A stretch of 64,000 bases of DNA from JACVRX01 sp963831385. GTDB taxonomy: Bacteria; Actinomycetota; Actinomycetes; Jiangellales; Jiangellaceae. A model generated the notes under the pieces. It ran no database searches. It was not told where the DNA came from and was given only the letters and a program-made list of their open reading frames with translations. The stretch spans positions 310,001 to 374,000 of the forward strand of contig CAWHPW010000011.1 in assembly GCA_963831385.1 (NCBI GenBank), in the 5' to 3' direction. The position numbers and the translations under genes are program-made. Shown here one piece after another: positions 17,491-26,073 of the stretch (positions are counted from its first letter, which is position 1; every line of letters begins with the position of its first letter).

Positions 17491-18888
17491 GCGATAGTCC
17501 GATGGCAGGTAGGCACCTCGCGCGTAAAGGCGCTGGTAGGCCGGGACCAAGTCTGGACGATCCCTGGCGAGCCATGCCATGAACCACTCGCGCGCGCCAG
17601 GGCGAAGGTGAAGAGGCAGTACCGTCGCTGCCGTTGCTCCCGCCGCCGCGATGCTCGCGAGCGCTGTGTCGAGTTGGTCGGCTCCGTCGGTCAGCAGCGG
17701 CAGAACCGGGGCAAGCATGACCCCGCATTCGAAGCCGGCTGCCCTGATCGACCGCACCAGATCCAACCGCGCTCTGGGTCCGGCTGTGCCCGGCTCGACC
17801 AGCCGGTGCAGTGTCCGGTCGAGAATCGCGATCGATACGCCGAGGCGCACTGGCACCGCCGTCGCGGCCTTCGCCAGGAGGGAAAGGTCCCGCTTCAGCA
17901 GGGTGCCCTTCGTCAGGACCGAGAACGGGGTGGCCGACGCTGCCAACGCCTCGATGATTCCGGGCATCAACCGGTAGCGGCCTTCGGCCCGCTGGTACGG
18001 ATCGGTATTGGTACCGAGCGCGACGTGTTCGCGGCTCCAGGTCCGGCGGGCGAGTTCGCGCGCCAGAACCTCGGCGGCGTTGACCTTCACGACGATCTCG
18101 GTGTCGAATCCGGTGCCGGTGTCGAGTTCGAGCCATGAATGGCTGCCGCGGGCGAAACAGTTGTGACTGACGACACCGTTGGCGATGAAGTCGCCAGAAC
18201 CGGTGGTGATGTCGTACATCGGTGCCTCGACACCGAGTGATTCGACGGACAGGACGCGCAGGCGGTCATCGTCGGACATAGCCCTGCCGGCCAGCTTCGC
18301 CGCCCTGCCAAGCCCGCGGCCCGGCCCGACAACCGAATGGTCGACCGTCAGTTGCGGCAACGGCTGGCCGTCGGGGCTCTTGCCGGACGCGCAGCGCCAC
18401 CCGGATGTGGTCAGGATGCGGTGATCGCCGCTCGCGACCAGCTGGGTGCCGTCTTCAAGGACGATGCGGTAGGCCGCCCGAACCGTCTGCCAGTGCGCAC
18501 TCACCTCGGTTCGGACAAAGTGTCGGATCCCGTTCCGGACCTCGGTTCCGTAGACGAGATCACCGACCCGGACCGCCGCGAGTCGCTTGACCCGTCCATA
18601 TCCCATCAGCACCTGGGTGTCACCGCTCAGGCAATAGCGGCACGCGTGTGTGCATCCACGGTAGGGATTGACAGTCCACCGAAACGGCACCACCGACCGA
18701 GCGGGTACCTCGTTGAGCACGCTTCGCGCCCGCACCTCGTGGAAGGTCACGCCCACGAAGCCTGGCGCCGTCACGCTGCGAATCAGGCCGGGTATCCGGG
18801 TCAATCCGGGGAGAGCTCCGGTATCCTCTACGCCTAGCTGTTGCCGATCCCAACGCACAGCCCATTCGAACATATGTTCGATAGACAC
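17395..18888 (-). CDS. Rv2578c-family radical SAM protein interrupted by a mini-intein
   Basis: The 497-codon frame contains a radical SAM domain of the SplB-like Rv2578c family, whose function is unknown. The iron-sulfur motif CTHACRYC starts at C79, and conserved blocks such as HVALGTNTDPYQRAEGRYRLMPGII follow. A 158-residue intein (residues 86-243) replaces the bond before the third cluster cysteine, so cluster assembly requires splicing. Near 17490 the frame leaves the family homology: the expected tail (YRHQLADRVRPLLARHGL, ending QLTLL with a stop at 17358) continues in another frame after one extra base. As written, an Arg/Ala-rich tail ends at 17395. The start is GTG at 18888; an in-frame ATG lies at 18873. 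Confidence 0.88.
   Translation of the reverse strand: MSIEHMFEWAVRWDRQQLGVEDTGALPGLTRIPGLIRSVTAPGFVGVTFHEVRARSVLNEVPARSVVPFRWTVNPYRGCTHACRYCLSGDTQVLMGYGRVKRLAAVRVGDLVYGTEVRNGIRHFVRTEVSAHWQTVRAAYRIVLEDGTQLVASGDHRILTTSGWRCASGKSPDGQPLPQLTVDHSVVGPGRGLGRAAKLAGRAMSDDDRLRVLSVESLGVEAPMYDITTGSGDFIANGVVSHNCFARGSHSWLELDTGTGFDTEIVVKVNAAEVLARELARRTWSREHVALGTNTDPYQRAEGRYRLMPGIIEALAASATPFSVLTKGTLLKRDLSLLAKAATAVPVRLGVSIAILDRTLHRLVEPGTAGPRARLDLVRSIRAAGFECGVMLAPVLPLLTDGADQLDTALASIAAAGATAATVLPLHLRPGAREWFMAWLARDRPDLVPAYQRLYARGAYLPSDYRAPTGRPGASAAGSARARPEQRSARPAGARSG
18160..18633 (-). other. Mini-intein inserted at a [4Fe-4S] cluster cysteine
   Basis: The intein occupies residues 86-243 of the radical SAM frame. 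Block A is CLSGDTQVLMGYGRVKRL, with Cys1 as nucleophile. Block B is VASGDHRILTTSGW, with the conserved His (Ser replaces the usual Thr three residues before it). The end is MYDITTGSGDFIANGVVSHN followed by Cys+1. The penultimate His and terminal Asn are present, so splicing should work. There is no LAGLIDADG or other homing endonuclease; the 158 residues are Hint domain only. Precise removal restores CTHACRYCFARG. Confidence 0.9.
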
Positions 18889-18906
18889 GCAAGGGACTCT
18901 CTCGCG

Positions 18907-20178
18907 TCATCCTTCTGAGGTCAGCCTGTCCGTCAGCTCGTGAACCACACGATCGAGTGTTGTCGCGTGCTGCTCCCCGGTCCGCATGTCCCTGACCTGC
19001 GCCACGCCGTCCGCCAGGTCCCGATCTCCCAGGACGACGGCAAACCTCGCGCCGCTGCGGTCGGCGGCCTTCATCGCCCCCTTGAGCCCCCGGCCACCGA
19101 TGGCCAGGTCAGCGACGACTCCGGCTCGCCGCAGCTGGGACACCAGGGTGAACAATCGCCGCGCGGCGATCTCACCCAACGGGACTGCGAACACTTGCAC
19201 ACGCGGAACCGATGGCACGGGCAGGCCTTCGGCCTCCATCGCCAGCAACGTCCGCTCCACTCCGAGTGCCCAGCCGACACCGGGCAGGCGAGGTCCGCCA
19301 ATGAGTTCGGCCAGACCGTCGTACCGGCCTCCCCCACCCACGGCCGACTGTGCACCGAGCTGGTCATGCACGAACTCGTACAACGTGCGTGAGTAGTAAT
19401 CGAGGCCGCGTACCAGTCTCGGCTCGTCCTCGAACGCCACCCCTGCGTCGGCCAGCATGGCCCGAACGGCCTCGTGGTGGGTCCGGTCCGCGGCGGACAG
19501 GAAATCGGAGATCACCGGCGCATCCTGCAGAGCCGCCTGGATCTCGGGCCGTTTGTCGTCCAGAACACGCAGCGGATTGAGCTCGACCCGGTGACGAGTC
19601 TCGTCGTCGAGGTCGAGCCGGCGCAGGAAGTCCTGCAGGGCGGTCCGGAATGCGGGCCGCGAATCGTCCGAGCCGAGCGAGTTGATCAGCAGGCGCACGC
19701 CGGACAGGCCAAGGGTCTGGTAGGCATCCATCGCGAGCACGATGGTTTCCGCGTCGGCGGCCGGGTCGTCGCTGCCGATGACCTCCGCTCCGACCTGCGA
19801 GAAGTGGCGGTAGCGGCCCTTCTGCGGCTTTTCGTAGCGGAAGTACGAGCCGGCGTACCAGACCTTGACCGGCAGGCCCCGGCGATGCAGACCATTGTCG
19901 ACGACGGCCCGCAACACAGGAGCGGTTCCCTCGGGGCGGAGAGTCAGTTCGTCGCCCCCGCGGGTGGTGAAGGAGTACATCTCCTTCGTGACGACGTCGG
20001 TGGACTCCCCGACGCCGCGGACGAACAGCTCCGTTTCCTCGAAGATCGGCGTCTCCACATAGCCGTAGCCCGCTCGGCGTACCGGCACCGACATCGCGTC
20101 ACGAACAGCGAGGATGGCCTCGCTACGCGGCGGAACGAGGTCGAACGCGCCCCGCGGAACACGAAACTCCCGGCTCAT
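18907..20178 (-). CDS. hisS: Histidyl-tRNA synthetase
   Basis: This class II synthetase of 423 residues charges tRNA-His. The family signatures are PRGAFDLVPPRSEAILAVRD at the N-terminus, motif 2 VWYAGSYFRYEKPQKGRYRHF, HisA motif LVRGLDYYSRTLYEF, and AVGGGGRYDGLAELIGGP. The C-terminal anticodon domain starts near residue 325. It lies 18 bases upstream of the radical SAM gene and 29 bases downstream of the metallo-hydrolase gene, an arrangement shared with M. tuberculosis Rv2581c-Rv2580c. Confidence 0.97.
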   Translation of the reverse strand: MSREFRVPRGAFDLVPPRSEAILAVRDAMSVPVRRAGYGYVETPIFEETELFVRGVGESTDVVTKEMYSFTTRGGDELTLRPEGTAPVLRAVVDNGLHRRGLPVKVWYAGSYFRYEKPQKGRYRHFSQVGAEVIGSDDPAADAETIVLAMDAYQTLGLSGVRLLINSLGSDDSRPAFRTALQDFLRRLDLDDETRHRVELNPLRVLDDKRPEIQAALQDAPVISDFLSAADRTHHEAVRAMLADAGVAFEDEPRLVRGLDYYSRTLYEFVHDQLGAQSAVGGGGRYDGLAELIGGPRLPGVGWALGVERTLLAMEAEGLPVPSVPRVQVFAVPLGEIAARRLFTLVSQLRRAGVVADLAIGGRGLKGAMKAADRSGARFAVVLGDRDLADGVAQVRDMRTGEQHATTLDRVVHELTDRLTSEG

Positions 20179-20190
20179 TCCCCTCCTTCT

Positions 20191-20248
20191 CCCATGATCA
20201 TGAACAGTTAGCTGCCGAATCCAGGGGCAAACCGTTCATGATCACGGG
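20191..20248. repeat. Inverted repeat around the end of the metallo-hydrolase gene
   Basis: The arms CCCATGATCATGAAC (20191-20205) and GTTCATGATCACGGG (20234-20248) pair over 14 of 15 bases with a 28-base loop. The stop codon of the hydrolase gene lies in the loop. It may act as a terminator or attenuator before hisS, and it resembles the shorter palindromes elsewhere in the window. Confidence 0.55.
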
Positions 20249-20930
20249 TAGGGAGGTCGCGCAGGAACGGATTGGTCCTCCGCTCGGCGCCGATTGTCGT
20301 GGCCGGGCCATGACCCGGCAGCACGACGGTGTGGTCTGGCAGCGTCAGGATCTTCGACGCCAAACTCTCCAGCATCGCCGCGTGGTTCCCGCCCGGTAGA
20401 TCAGTTCGCCCGATGCTTCCAGCAAAGAGCACATCACCGGACAGGCACGTTTCCGCGAGACCGCTCGGCAGGCCGGGGAGCCTGAACAGCACCGATCCTT
20501 CGGTGTGACCAGGGGCGTGGTCAATCTGCACCTGGAGACCCGCGAGCGAGAGCTGCGCTCCGTCGATCAGCGGCTGGATGTCCTCGGGCTCGGCCCAGCT
20601 GGCCTTCTGCCCGAACTGCTGCTCGAGCATGGCGACCACCATCGGATCCACCAGCGAGATCGGGTCGGCCAGCCGGTAGCGGTCGTCCCCGTGCACGTAG
20701 GCCGAGATGCCACGGGAACCGCAGACCGGCGTCACGGAGTACACATGGTCGAGGTGCCCGTGCGTGAGCAGCACTGCGGCCGGTCGTAGCCGGTGATCCC
20801 GCAGGGCCATGTCGACGCCGTCGAGCACACCGATCCCCGGGTCGACGATCAGGCACTCTTCCCCGGCAGCCGGCGCGACCACATAGCAATTCGTGCCAAA
20901 CGCGGCCGCTGGCACGGTGACGACGAGCAC
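20208..20930 (-). CDS. Metallo-beta-lactamase-fold hydrolase (glyoxalase II-like)
   Basis: This is a cytoplasmic metal-dependent hydrolase of 240 residues. The metal site HGHLDH is near residues 57-62, further His/Asp ligands lie in DHAPGHTEGS and CLSGDVLFAGSIGRTDLPGG, and VVLPGHGPATTIGAERRTNPFL closes the domain. It is related to Rv2581c and glyoxalase II, but the true substrate is unknown. It is upstream of hisS and divergent from the cyclophilin gene. Confidence 0.9.
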   Translation of the reverse strand: MLVVTVPAAAFGTNCYVVAPAAGEECLIVDPGIGVLDGVDMALRDHRLRPAAVLLTHGHLDHVYSVTPVCGSRGISAYVHGDDRYRLADPISLVDPMVVAMLEQQFGQKASWAEPEDIQPLIDGAQLSLAGLQVQIDHAPGHTEGSVLFRLPGLPSGLAETCLSGDVLFAGSIGRTDLPGGNHAAMLESLASKILTLPDHTVVLPGHGPATTIGAERRTNPFLRDLPTRDHERFAPGFGS

Positions 20931-21007
20931 GCCGGAAGGCTACCGGTCGGTCTGACCTGACTCGGATTCGACGCGGACTCGTGACGATTGCCGCCCGGTC
21001 CGCTGCC

Positions 21008-21013
21008 TAGACT
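21008..21013 (+). promoter_or_regulatory. Possible -10 element for the cyclophilin-DUF349 transcript
   Basis: TAGACT lies 83 bases before the GTG start of the cyclophilin gene, in the divergent intergenic region. A partial -35 (TTGCCG) is spaced only about 14 bases upstream, so the assignment is weak. Confidence 0.3.
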
Positions 21014-21095
21014 GTGCCAACCCCGGGCACGTCGACGGGTCGACGCCTGGGCACGATGACGAGACGAACGACCCTGTTCTGGACAAGGAGATCAG

Positions 21096-21875
21096 GTGGC
21101 GAGCACGAGCCAGCGACGGCGTCAGCTCGCGCGGCAGCGCTGGGAGAAGCAGCAAGCTCGGCGCTCCGCAGCCGCCGCGCGTACCCGCCGCCACCGGCAG
21201 ATAGTCGCCGTCGTCACTGTGGTCGCGCTCGTCGCCGCCAGTGTCGCCGCCGCGGTTGTGTGGTGGCCATGGGCCGGCGACGACACGACGACTGCCCAGG
21301 AGACGCCCGCACCGACCACGGGAACGTGTGCCTACACACCCACCGGAACTGGTGAGCCTGCGGTCGGACTGCCGCCGGCCGAGCCGACGGCAGCAATCAC
21401 GGCCAGCCTGGTAATCGGCGGCAAACCGGTGTCCGTCGAACTCTTGCCCGATGCCGCGCCGTGCACGGTGGGCTCTTTCGCCCATCTCGCGGCGAACGGG
21501 TACTTCGACGCCACCACGTGCCATCGGCTCACCACCTCGGACACGTTGAAGGTGCTGCAGTGCGGCGATCCAACCGCAGCCGGGAGTGGCGGGCCCGGGT
21601 ACCAGTTCGGGATCGAGAACACCGAGGGCGCGACCTACCCGGCAGGGACTGTCGCCATGGCCCGGGGCGACGATCCGGGCTCGAACGGCAGCCAGTTCTT
21701 CGTCGTGTACGGCGACTCGCAACTGCCTTCGGACCCCGGATACACCGTGTTCGGACGGGTGACCGACGGCCTCGACGTCATCACCGATATCGCCGCACTC
21801 GGTACGGCCGACGGCTCGTCGGACGGCGCACCCAAGACGCCGGTGACCCTCGACGAAGTCGTGACCATTCCATGA
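21096..21875 (+). CDS. Membrane-anchored cyclophilin-type peptidyl-prolyl isomerase
   Basis: The 259-residue protein has a basic N-terminal tail (residues 1-34), one membrane helix (IVAVVTVVALVAASVAAAVVW, about 35-55), a Thr/Pro-rich linker and an extracytoplasmic cyclophilin domain. Family landmarks are TVGSFAHLAANGYFD, CHRL, MARGDDPGSNGSQFFVVYGD and YTVFGRVTDGLDVI. The domain probably helps fold exported proteins. The canonical catalytic Arg of cyclophilins (FHRV) is conserved as CHRL. The GTG start follows AAGGAG, and the stop overlaps the next gene by ATGA. Confidence 0.93.
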   Translation: MASTSQRRRQLARQRWEKQQARRSAAAARTRRHRQIVAVVTVVALVAASVAAAVVWWPWAGDDTTTAQETPAPTTGTCAYTPTGTGEPAVGLPPAEPTAAITASLVIGGKPVSVELLPDAAPCTVGSFAHLAANGYFDATTCHRLTTSDTLKVLQCGDPTAAGSGGPGYQFGIENTEGATYPAGTVAMARGDDPGSNGSQFFVVYGDSQLPSDPGYTVFGRVTDGLDVITDIAALGTADGSSDGAPKTPVTLDEVVTIP

Positions 21876-23131
21876 CCAACGTGCCGGAGTCGCGGGCGAC
21901 TGTTGCCCAGAACGCTTGGGGGCGAGTCGACGACCGAGGCGACGTGTACGTACGGATGGACGACACCGAGCGCAAGATCGGCTCCTGGCAGGTCGGCGAG
22001 CCCGAGCAGGCGCTCGCCTTCTTCGGCCGCAAGTACGACGACCTCGCCGTTCAGGTGGACTTGCTGGAACAGCGCCTGGCTTCCGGCGCCGCTGCCCCGG
22101 ACGAGACTCATGCCGGCGTTCGGCGGCTTCGCGAGGCCTTGGCTGAGGCGAACGCGATCGGTGACCTCGCAGCGTTGTCGCAACGTCTGGACGCAATCGA
22201 GGGTCAGGTGGCTGCTCGGCGCGCCGAACGTCGGGCAGAACGCGCTCAGGCACTGGACGAAGCTCGCAGTCGCAAGGAGGAGGTCGTCGGCGAAGCCGAA
22301 GCCATCGCCGAAGGGGACGACTGGCGACACGGTGCTGACCGGCTGCGAACACTGCTCGATGAGTGGAAGGCATTGCCGCGCCTGGACCGCGCCGCCGACG
22401 ACACGCTGTGGCGACGATTCTCCGGAGCCCGCACTCAGTACACACGTCGGCGAAAGATTCATTTCGCCGAGGTGGCGGAACGGCGCGGCAAAGCTCTGGC
22501 CGTCAAGGAAGAGATCGCCGCCGAGGCAGAGGCCATGGCCAGCTCGACCGAATGGGGGCCTACGGCACGCCGGTATCGCGACCTGATGACGCGCTGGAAG
22601 GCCGCCGGCCCGGCGCCCAAGCCGGCAGACGACGCGCTGTGGCAGCGCTTTCGGGCCGCCCAGGACACGTTCTTCACGGCCCGGTCCGACGATTTGACCA
22701 AACGCGACACCGAGCAACGCTCAAATCTGGAAGCGAAACAGGCGCTGCTGGCAGAAGCTGAGGCACTTGTTCCGGTCACGGACTGGAGAGCGGCGCGGGA
22801 GACGCTGCGTTCGGTCCACGAGCGGTGGGAGGCAGCCGGTCACGTGCCGAGGGAGACCATGCGGTCGATCGAGGGGCGGCTGCGCCGGGTCGAGGACGCC
22901 GTGCGCGATGCCGAGCAGCGGGAGTGGCGGCGCACCAACCCGCAGGCCCGCGCCCGGATCGAGGACACCGTCGCCCAACTGCGCACATCGATCGCCGAGT
23001 TGGAGAGCCAGCTCGCAGCTGCGCAGGCCGCAGGAGATGCCGAGAAGGCAAAGACAGCCGAGGATGCCCTGGCGGCCCGCCGCTCCTGGCTCGAGCAGGC
23101 GGACCGCGCCCTCGACGAGCTCAGCGGCTGA
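21872..23131 (+). CDS. DUF349 domain-containing coiled-coil protein
   Basis: The 419-residue, highly charged helical protein carries three DUF349-type repeats, each with a Trp-rich pattern: EGDDWRHGADRLRTLLDEWKALPR, ASSTEWGPTARRYRDLMTRWKAAG and the VTDWRAARETLRSVHERWEAAG segment. The last ~70 residues form a coiled coil (IAELESQLAAAQAAGDAEKAKTAEDAL). It starts at ATG 21872 inside the cyclophilin stop codon and converges on rel with 6 bases between stops. No catalytic motif is visible; the molecular role is unknown. Confidence 0.9.
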   Translation: MTNVPESRATVAQNAWGRVDDRGDVYVRMDDTERKIGSWQVGEPEQALAFFGRKYDDLAVQVDLLEQRLASGAAAPDETHAGVRRLREALAEANAIGDLAALSQRLDAIEGQVAARRAERRAERAQALDEARSRKEEVVGEAEAIAEGDDWRHGADRLRTLLDEWKALPRLDRAADDTLWRRFSGARTQYTRRRKIHFAEVAERRGKALAVKEEIAAEAEAMASSTEWGPTARRYRDLMTRWKAAGPAPKPADDALWQRFRAAQDTFFTARSDDLTKRDTEQRSNLEAKQALLAEAEALVPVTDWRAARETLRSVHERWEAAGHVPRETMRSIEGRLRRVEDAVRDAEQREWRRTNPQARARIEDTVAQLRTSIAELESQLAAAQAAGDAEKAKTAEDALAARRSWLEQADRALDELSG

Positions 23132-23137
23132 TCCCCG

Positions 23138-25447
23138 TCAGGGAGTCGAGCGCGGGCTGGTGAGCCGGTAGGCGTCGAATACGCCTTGGACAGTGCGGAC
23201 TGCCTTGAGGATGTGGCCGAGATGCTTCGGGTCGCCCATCTCGAAGGTGAACCGGCTCTTGGCGATCCGGTCGGTGTTCGTCGTGACCGTTGCCGACAGG
23301 ATGTTGACGTGCTGGTCGGACAGGACCCGGGTGATATCGGACAGCAGCCGGTTGCGGTCCAGAGCCTCGACCTGGATGGCGACGAGGAACAGGCTGTTGG
23401 CCGTCGGCGCCCATTCGACCTCGATCATCCGGCCGTGCTCACGCTGTAGCGACGCGACGTTCACGCAGTCGCCTCGGTGCACGGAGACACCGGAGCCCCT
23501 GGTCACGAAGCCGATGATCTCGTCGCCGGGAACGGGCGTGCAGCATCGGGCCAGCTTGATCCACACGTCGCTCTCGCCCTTGACGACCACACCGGGGTCG
23601 CCGGGAATCCGTCGCCGCGGCCTGGTGGCCGTAGCCGCCTCTGCGGCGTCATCGCTGGTGCCCGCCTCGCCGCCGAGGGTCTGGACGAGCTTCTGTACCA
23701 CGCTCTGCGCAGACAGATGGCCCTCGCCGACTGCGGCATACAGCGCGGTGATGTCCGGATACCGCAGCTCGGAGGCGACGACGGTCAGCGTCTCTTGAGA
23801 GAGCATGCGCTGCAGCGGTAGGTCCTGCTTGCGCATCGCCTTCGCGATGTTGTCCTTGCCGGTCTCGATCGCCTCGTCTCGACGCTCCTTCGAGAACCAC
23901 TGCTTGATCTTGTTCCGCGCCCTGGCGCTGGTGACGAACGTCAGCCAGTCACGGCTGGGGCCCGCCCCGGCGGCCTTCGAGGTGAAGATCTCGACGACGT
24001 CTCCGTTGTCGAGCGTCGACTCCAGCGGCACCAGCCGCCCGTTCACGCGGGCGCCGATGCAGCGATGGCCGACTTCGGTGTGCACGGCGTAGGCGAAGTC
24101 GACCGGCGTGGCTTGGGCGGGCAGCGCGACCACGTCACCTCGCGGGGTGAAGACGTAGACCTCGTTCGTGGTGATCTCGAACCGGAGCGACTCGAGGAAC
24201 TCGCCCGGGTCCTCCGTCTCCTTCTGCCAGTCCAGCAGTTGGCGCAGCCAGGCCATGTCACTCGGGCCGCGCGAGTCCGGGTCACCAGCGGTCAGCAGAC
24301 CGCGGTCGACTTCGATGCCGGAGTTGGAGTCCTCCTTGTACTTCCAATGCGCGGCGATGCCGTATTCGGCCCGCCGGTGCATCGCAAAGGTCCTAATCTG
24401 CAGTTCGACGGGCTTGCCGGACGGACCGATGACGGTCGTGTGGAGTGACTGGTACATGTTGAACTTCGGCATCGCGATGAAGTCCTTGAACCGTCCTGGG
24501 ACAGGATTCCACCGTGCGTGCACGATCCCGAGCGCCGCGTAGCAGTCCCGCACCGATTCGACCAGCACCCGGATGCCCACCAGGTCGTAGATGTCGGCGA
24601 AGTCGCGGCCCCGAACGATCATCTTCTGGTAGATGGAGTAGTAGTGCTTTGGTCGGCCGGTGACCGCTGCTTTGAGCTTTGCGCCGCGCAGGTCACCCTG
24701 GACCAGGTCGATCACCGAGTCCAGGTACTCCTCGCGGGCCGGCGCCCGTTCGGCGACCAGTCGCACGATCTCGTCGTAGACCTTCGGATGCAACGTGCCG
24801 AAGGACAGGTCCTCGAGTTCCCACTTGATCGTGTTCATCCCGAGCCGATGGGCCAGCGGCGCGTAGATCTCCAGTGTCTCCCGGGCTTTTCGACGCGCGG
24901 AGTCCTTGGAGACATAACGCCAGGTGCGCGCGTTGTGCAGCCGATCAGCCAGCTTGATGACGAGGACCCGGATGTCCTTGGACATGGCCACGACCATCTT
25001 GCGGACCGTTTCGGCCTGTGCCGCCTGGCCGTATTTGACCTTGTCCAGCTTGGTCACGCCGTCGACCAGCTTGGCCACCTCGTCGCCGAACTCGTCGCGA
25101 AGGTCCGCCAACAGGTAGTCGGTGTCCTCGACGGTGTCGTGCAACAGCGCCGCCGCGAGTGTCGGCGGGGTCATGCCGAGCTCTGCCAGGATGGTTGTGA
25201 CGGCGAGCGGGTGGGTGATGTACGGGTCACCGCTCTTGCGTTTCTGCCCCGAATGGGCCCGCGCAGCCGCCCGGTAGGCCCGCTCGATCACACTGAAGTC
25301 GGCCTTCGGGTGCGTTGCGTGCACGATCCTGAAAAGCGGCTCGAGGGCAGGGTCGGTCTGATGCCGCTGGGAGGTCAGCCGGGCGAGCCTCGCCCGCACG
25401 CGGACTGGCGTCGACGCGCTGGTGGTCGGGAGAACGTCCTCTGCCAA
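23138..25447 (-). CDS. rel: Bifunctional (p)ppGpp synthetase/hydrolase Rel
   Basis: This is the stringent-response enzyme, 769 residues. The HD hydrolase domain (about 50-200) shows LLHDTVEDTDYLLADL with the metal-binding HD pair. The synthetase domain has RGRDFADIYDLVGIRVLV and RFKDFIAMPKFNMYQSLHTTVIG. A TGS domain (VYVFTPRGDVVALPAQATPVDFAYAVHTEVGH), a zinc-finger/RIS region with RCCTPVPGDEIIGF and a C-terminal ACT domain (LVAIQVEALDRNRLLSDITRVL) follow. Both catalytic centres look intact, as in a single Rel of actinobacteria. It is downstream of apt. Confidence 0.97.
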   Translation of the reverse strand: MAEDVLPTTSASTPVRVRARLARLTSQRHQTDPALEPLFRIVHATHPKADFSVIERAYRAAARAHSGQKRKSGDPYITHPLAVTTILAELGMTPPTLAAALLHDTVEDTDYLLADLRDEFGDEVAKLVDGVTKLDKVKYGQAAQAETVRKMVVAMSKDIRVLVIKLADRLHNARTWRYVSKDSARRKARETLEIYAPLAHRLGMNTIKWELEDLSFGTLHPKVYDEIVRLVAERAPAREEYLDSVIDLVQGDLRGAKLKAAVTGRPKHYYSIYQKMIVRGRDFADIYDLVGIRVLVESVRDCYAALGIVHARWNPVPGRFKDFIAMPKFNMYQSLHTTVIGPSGKPVELQIRTFAMHRRAEYGIAAHWKYKEDSNSGIEVDRGLLTAGDPDSRGPSDMAWLRQLLDWQKETEDPGEFLESLRFEITTNEVYVFTPRGDVVALPAQATPVDFAYAVHTEVGHRCIGARVNGRLVPLESTLDNGDVVEIFTSKAAGAGPSRDWLTFVTSARARNKIKQWFSKERRDEAIETGKDNIAKAMRKQDLPLQRMLSQETLTVVASELRYPDITALYAAVGEGHLSAQSVVQKLVQTLGGEAGTSDDAAEAATATRPRRRIPGDPGVVVKGESDVWIKLARCCTPVPGDEIIGFVTRGSGVSVHRGDCVNVASLQREHGRMIEVEWAPTANSLFLVAIQVEALDRNRLLSDITRVLSDQHVNILSATVTTNTDRIAKSRFTFEMGDPKHLGHILKAVRTVQGVFDAYRLTSPRSTP

Positions 25448-25496
25448 GGCCCTCCTCGCGGCGTACTGGTTGTCCAGTCTAGGGGCCCGCTCGCGG

Positions 25497-26063
25497 TCAA
25501 ACGCGCAGCAGAGCGCGCAGGTCCAGTCCAGTGAGCCGCTCTCGGCCGGACAGGAAGCCGAGTTCCATCAGCACGCTGACGGCCACGACATGCGCACCGG
25601 CGCCGGTGACGAGCCCGGCTGCGGCCTCGACGGTCCCCCCGGTTGCCAGCACGTCGTCGACGATGAGGACCCGGTCGCCGGGAGCGAACGCGTCGTCGTG
25701 GACCTCGATCGTGGCCTGCCCGTATTCGAGCTCGTAGCTGGCCGACCGGGTCCGATAAGGCAGCTTGCCCTGCTTGCGGATGGGAACCAGCCCAACGCCG
25801 AGGATGTAGGCGACCGGCGCCGCCAGGATGAACCCGCGGGCCTCGATGCCGACGACAGTGTCCACCGCGGTGGCTCCGGCGGCGTCGCGGCCGGCCGCTG
25901 CAAGAGCCGAGATCATCGAAACGAATGCAGCGTGGTCCAGGAGCAGCGGGGTGATGTCCTTGAACACCACTCCTGGTTCCGGCCAGTCCGGGATGTCGCG
26001 GATTCGCGACAGCAGGACATCCCGCTCGGCGTCGGAGAGCATGCCGTTCTCGCCGGGACTCAT
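25497..26063 (-). CDS. apt: Adenine phosphoribosyltransferase
   Basis: The enzyme salvages adenine to AMP using PRPP. The PRPP motif VLIVDDVLATGGT and the family block GVVFKDITPLL ... GIEARGFILAAPVAYILGVG are clear. I start it at ATG 26063, 10 bases after the secF stop. A second ATG at 26042 (MLSDAERDVLLSRI) is equally possible, while the longer frame to 26156 would overlap secF heavily. The secF-apt-rel order is the common actinobacterial one. Confidence 0.94.
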   Translation of the reverse strand: MSPGENGMLSDAERDVLLSRIRDIPDWPEPGVVFKDITPLLLDHAAFVSMISALAAAGRDAAGATAVDTVVGIEARGFILAAPVAYILGVGLVPIRKQGKLPYRTRSASYELEYGQATIEVHDDAFAPGDRVLIVDDVLATGGTVEAAAGLVTGAGAHVVAVSVLMELGFLSGRERLTGLDLRALLRV

Positions 26064-26073
26064 CCGAGGGAGG

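Noticed and set aside
20940..22445. 501-codon minus-strand frame opposite the cyclophilin and DUF349 genes
   Set aside because: It is Arg/Pro-rich, without domain similarity, and is antisense to two well-supported genes. It is a high-GC shadow.
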